From the NCBI GenBank assembly GCA_017430945.1, contig JAFRMB010000156.1, positions 1 through 48,975 on the forward strand: a stretch of 48,975 bases of DNA, read 5' to 3'. Every line of letters begins with the position of its first letter. Within the stretch, counting starts at the first letter, position 1. Below the pieces are notes generated by a model. That model worked only from the letters and a program-made list of their open reading frames with translations, was not told the origin of the DNA and searched no databases. Both the position numbers and the translations under genes were made by a program. This DNA is from Clostridia bacterium (GTDB lineage Bacteria > Bacillota_A > Clostridia > Christensenellales > Aristaeellaceae). Below are positions 47,141-48,975 of the stretch, in pieces.

Positions 47141-48022
47141 TTATGTCCGGTCGACGGGGCGATCCTGAAGCAGGTGCCGGGCCATGCTGTCGATCAGCGC
47201 CTCCGAGCCTTCGCGGATGTCGCTCAGGAACGCGATCACGAGCCCGGACCGGGGCAGGACATAGCAGCGCTGCTTCCACTTGCCGTTGATGCTGAAGCCG
47301 TCCCGCCATCGCCGGAACAGGTAGCCGTAACCGTCGTGGCCGTCGTCCTGGAGCGCGGAGGTGGCCTTTCGCACATAGGCCTCCGAGACGATGCGCACGC
47401 CGTCGAAGGTCCCGCCGCTGCACAGCATGCGTCCGATCCGGCTCAGGTCGTTGACGGACAGCTTCATGCCGGATGCGCCGTAGAACCAGCCCTCCGGGCA
47501 GCGGGCGCAGACCGCGCCGGCGATCCCGAGCGGCTCCAGCACCCGCCGCCGGATGAACGCCCACGCGTCCTCCCCGACGGCCTGTTGAAGCGCGATGCCG
47601 GTGAGACACGCGGGGATGTTGCCGTAGGCGAAGCGCTGCGCCTCCGGGCGGATGTCCGGACAGTTCAGCGCGAAGCGCAGGTAGTTTTCGCCCTCCGGGC
47701 GAAAGGGGAAGCCCGGGACGGACATCGTCATCAGCCGGTGCAGCGTGATCCGCCGAAAGGCGTCCCGCTGCTGCGGGGACAGCCCGTCCAGCGCGGCCGC
47801 GGGCATGTAGTCCAGCACACAGCGCTCAAGGTCGATCATCCCCATGTCCTGCGCGATCCCCACGGCGACAGACAAAACGCTCTTCGTGGCAGAATAGATG
47901 TCGTATTTCGTGTCCAGTGTATCTCCCCAGCTGTGGCGCAGCCGGTCGTCCGAGTACACCTCGACGCCGTGTACGCGCCAGCGGGCCGACTCGATGTCGC
48001 GAATGAAGGCTTCAAAGTCCAA
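47141..48022 (-). CDS. Serine hydrolase of the beta-lactamase (class C / AmpC-like) family
   Basis: Penicillin-binding-protein/beta-lactamase superfamily member of about 293 residues. The SxxK motif is YDIYSATKSVLSVAVG, the tyrosine motif is YGN (RFAYGNIPA), and the segment near the C-terminus (GHDGYGYLF) occupies the place of the usual KTG/HTG. It has no signal peptide, suggesting a cytoplasmic esterase or peptidase rather than an antibiotic-resistance enzyme. The in-frame ATG at 48037 is followed at once by GGAGGG, which sits 7 bp before a TTG at 48022. The TTG is the likely start, since no ribosome binding site precedes the ATG. It lies between carB and pyrK in an otherwise pure pyrimidine operon. 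Confidence 0.83.
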   Translation of the reverse strand: MDFEAFIRDIESARWRVHGVEVYSDDRLRHSWGDTLDTKYDIYSATKSVLSVAVGIAQDMGMIDLERCVLDYMPAAALDGLSPQQRDAFRRITLHRLMTMSVPGFPFRPEGENYLRFALNCPDIRPEAQRFAYGNIPACLTGIALQQAVGEDAWAFIRRRVLEPLGIAGAVCARCPEGWFYGASGMKLSVNDLSRIGRMLCSGGTFDGVRIVSEAYVRKATSALQDDGHDGYGYLFRRWRDGFSINGKWKQRCYVLPRSGLVIAFLSDIREGSEALIDSMARHLLQDRPVDRT

Positions 48023-48059
48023 ACGTCGTCCCTCCATGGAGGCTGCAGCCGCCCGCGGC

Positions 48060-48107
48060 GCACCGCGCTCGATCCCCGGGCCGCACCGTCACGTTCCAGC
48101 GCGGTGC
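48060..48107 (-). other. Stem-loop between carB and the serine hydrolase gene
   Basis: GCACCGCGCT (48060-48069) and AGCGCGGTGC (48098-48107) form a perfect 10-bp stem around a 28-nt GC-rich loop, starting 1 bp after the carB stop. No T-run follows, so termination would be partial at best. Confidence 0.5.
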
Positions 48108-48108
48108 G

Positions 48109-48975
48109 TCAAGCGTCGATCGTCGATATGGTCAGCGTGGTCTCCTCCAGCACGTCCAGCAGCACGCGCACGGTGTCCAGTGAGGTGAATATGGTGACGT
48201 TGTTTTCGGTGGCGCACTGCCGGATCTTTACGCCGTCGGTGAGCGCGCTGTCGGAGTTGATGTTGCGCGTGTTGATGACGTAGGCGATGTGTCCCTGCCG
48301 CATGGATTCCACGATCTCGTCGCTGTTGTCTTCGCCGATCTTTTTGAGCACGTGGGTGCGTATCCCGCGCTCCTTGAGATAGGCAGCGGTGCCGGAGGTG
48401 GCTTCGATGTTGAAGCCCAGATTGTAGAACCGGCGGATCAGCGGTTCGGCCTCGGCCTTGTCTCCGCGAGCGATGGTGGCGAAGACCGTGCCGTAATTCT
48501 GCAGGTGCATGCCCGCGGCCTGAAGCGCCTTGTACAGCGCGCGATTGAGCTTGTCGTCGTAGCCGATGGCCTCGCCGGTGGACTTCATCTCCGGCGACAG
48601 ATAAGCGTCCAAACCCTTGATCTTGTTGAAGGAGAATACGGGCACCTTCACGTAGTGGCGCTTTTTCTCGTCGGGATACAGGTCGAATATGCCCTGTTCC
48701 TTGAGGCTCTTGCCAAGTATGACCTCGGTGGCGATGTCCGCGAGCGACCAGCCGGTGGCCTTGGACAGGAAGGGCACGGTGCGGGAAGAGCGGGGGTTCA
48801 CCTCGATGATGTACACGTTCTCATCGCGGTCCACGATGAACTGGATGTTGTGGTCGACCAGCACGGGTTTGTCGGCGTCGATCTCTACGGCCTCCCGCAG
48901 ATAGCGGCGCAGCTGCTCTTCATTGCCCACGATCTGCTTGGCGCGCCCGCCCAGCACGAAGCTGGGGCGCACGAG
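48109..48975 (-). CDS. carB: Carbamoyl-phosphate synthase large chain, C-terminal part, with internal deletion (5' end outside window)
   Basis: Only the last ~288 codons are in the window; the frame continues past the right edge. It makes carbamoyl phosphate for the pyrimidine and arginine pathways. Visible are VLGGRAKQIV and the ADKPVLVDH segment of the second ATP-grasp domain, then NIQFIVDRDENVYIIEVNPRSSRTVPF, KSTGEAIGYD, and a C-terminal MGS-like allosteric domain (GFNIEATSGTAAYLKERGI, YVINTRN). In known CarB proteins about 70 residues, including the IMEHIEQAGVHSGDS region, lie between the VDH and NIQF segments. Here they are joined directly at 48849/48850 with the frame intact. Either the gene is defective in the carbamate-phosphorylating half or the assembly has lost about 216 bp. 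Confidence 0.9.
   Translation of the reverse strand, partial: LVRPSFVLGGRAKQIVGNEEQLRRYLREAVEIDADKPVLVDHNIQFIVDRDENVYIIEVNPRSSRTVPFLSKATGWSLADIATEVILGKSLKEQGIFDLYPDEKKRHYVKVPVFSFNKIKGLDAYLSPEMKSTGEAIGYDDKLNRALYKALQAAGMHLQNYGTVFATIARGDKAEAEPLIRRFYNLGFNIEATSGTAAYLKERGIRTHVLKKIGEDNSDEIVESMRQGHIAYVINTRNINSDSALTDGVKIRQCATENNVTIFTSLDTVRVLLDVLEETTLTISTIDA

Noticed and set aside
47010..47609. 199-codon - strand frame overlapping the serine hydrolase and the start of pyrK
   Set aside because: Same-strand, other-frame shadow of the hydrolase; it has no start signals and no motif.

Overview
The window is a high-GC, gene-dense chromosomal segment from a Bacillota bacterium, most likely a member of the class Clostridia. 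The evidence is the rpmH-rnpA-yidD-yidC-jag cluster, HPr kinase, a ROK glucokinase, PepV, PepT, a SpoIID-type protein, a CsoR-copA copper operon, a class 1B pyrD/pyrK pair and GGAGG-type ribosome binding sites. No rRNA, tRNA, insertion sequence, prophage or CRISPR was recognised. The assignment to class is inferred from gene content and protein style; no lineage below that can be named from the sequence alone.

Left part (1-9.3 kb, + strand): the 3' end of oadA (decarboxylase/carboxyltransferase subunit), a membrane-anchored CapA-like protein, glutaminyl-tRNA synthetase, then two exported cell-wall proteins (a SpoIID protein with six SH3-like repeats, and a peptidoglycan-binding protein whose NlpC/P60-like tail seems to have lost its active site) followed by a trmN6-type tRNA methyltransferase that overlaps it by 4 bp. 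From 10 to 14.8 kb come an Ldh-family dehydrogenase (-), pepV and cmk (+), and an SRAP-ArsC-like pair (-).

Middle part (14.8-30.5 kb, almost all - strand): a membrane-anchored coiled-coil protein carrying two separate tandem repeats, mnmA, a CsoR-regulated copper ATPase operon whose final HMA domain has its own internal ribosome binding site, a large Ig-repeat NlpC/P60 hydrolase, gltX, galM, and the jag-yidC-yidD-rnpA-rpmH cluster. That cluster usually lies beside dnaA and mnmE/mnmG, but here its neighbours are galM and a two-gene exopolysaccharide module (polysaccharide deacetylase plus polyprenyl glycosylphosphotransferase, + strand).

Right part (33-49 kb): a three-gene - strand operon encoding a divergent MreB-like protein, a YgjP-type metallopeptidase and a PAP2-type membrane phosphatase; an EamA transporter; a carbon-metabolism operon (HAD phosphatase, hprK, ROK glucokinase, pepT); an MFS transporter; and a pyrimidine operon read leftward as carB (partial) - serine hydrolase - pyrK - pyrD - pyrF - pyrE - pyrB - pyrI. 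The serine hydrolase is an outsider in this operon, and the visible part of CarB lacks about 70 residues of its second ATP-grasp domain.

Several starts differ from the longest open frame because a clear Shine-Dalgarno sequence fixes them further in. Promoters fall into two groups by eye: those with a near-consensus -35 and those with a TGn extended -10. The strongest leads for follow-up are the copA internal initiation site, the CarB deletion, the MreB-like operon, the dead NlpC/P60 domain and the variable-repeat surface protein.
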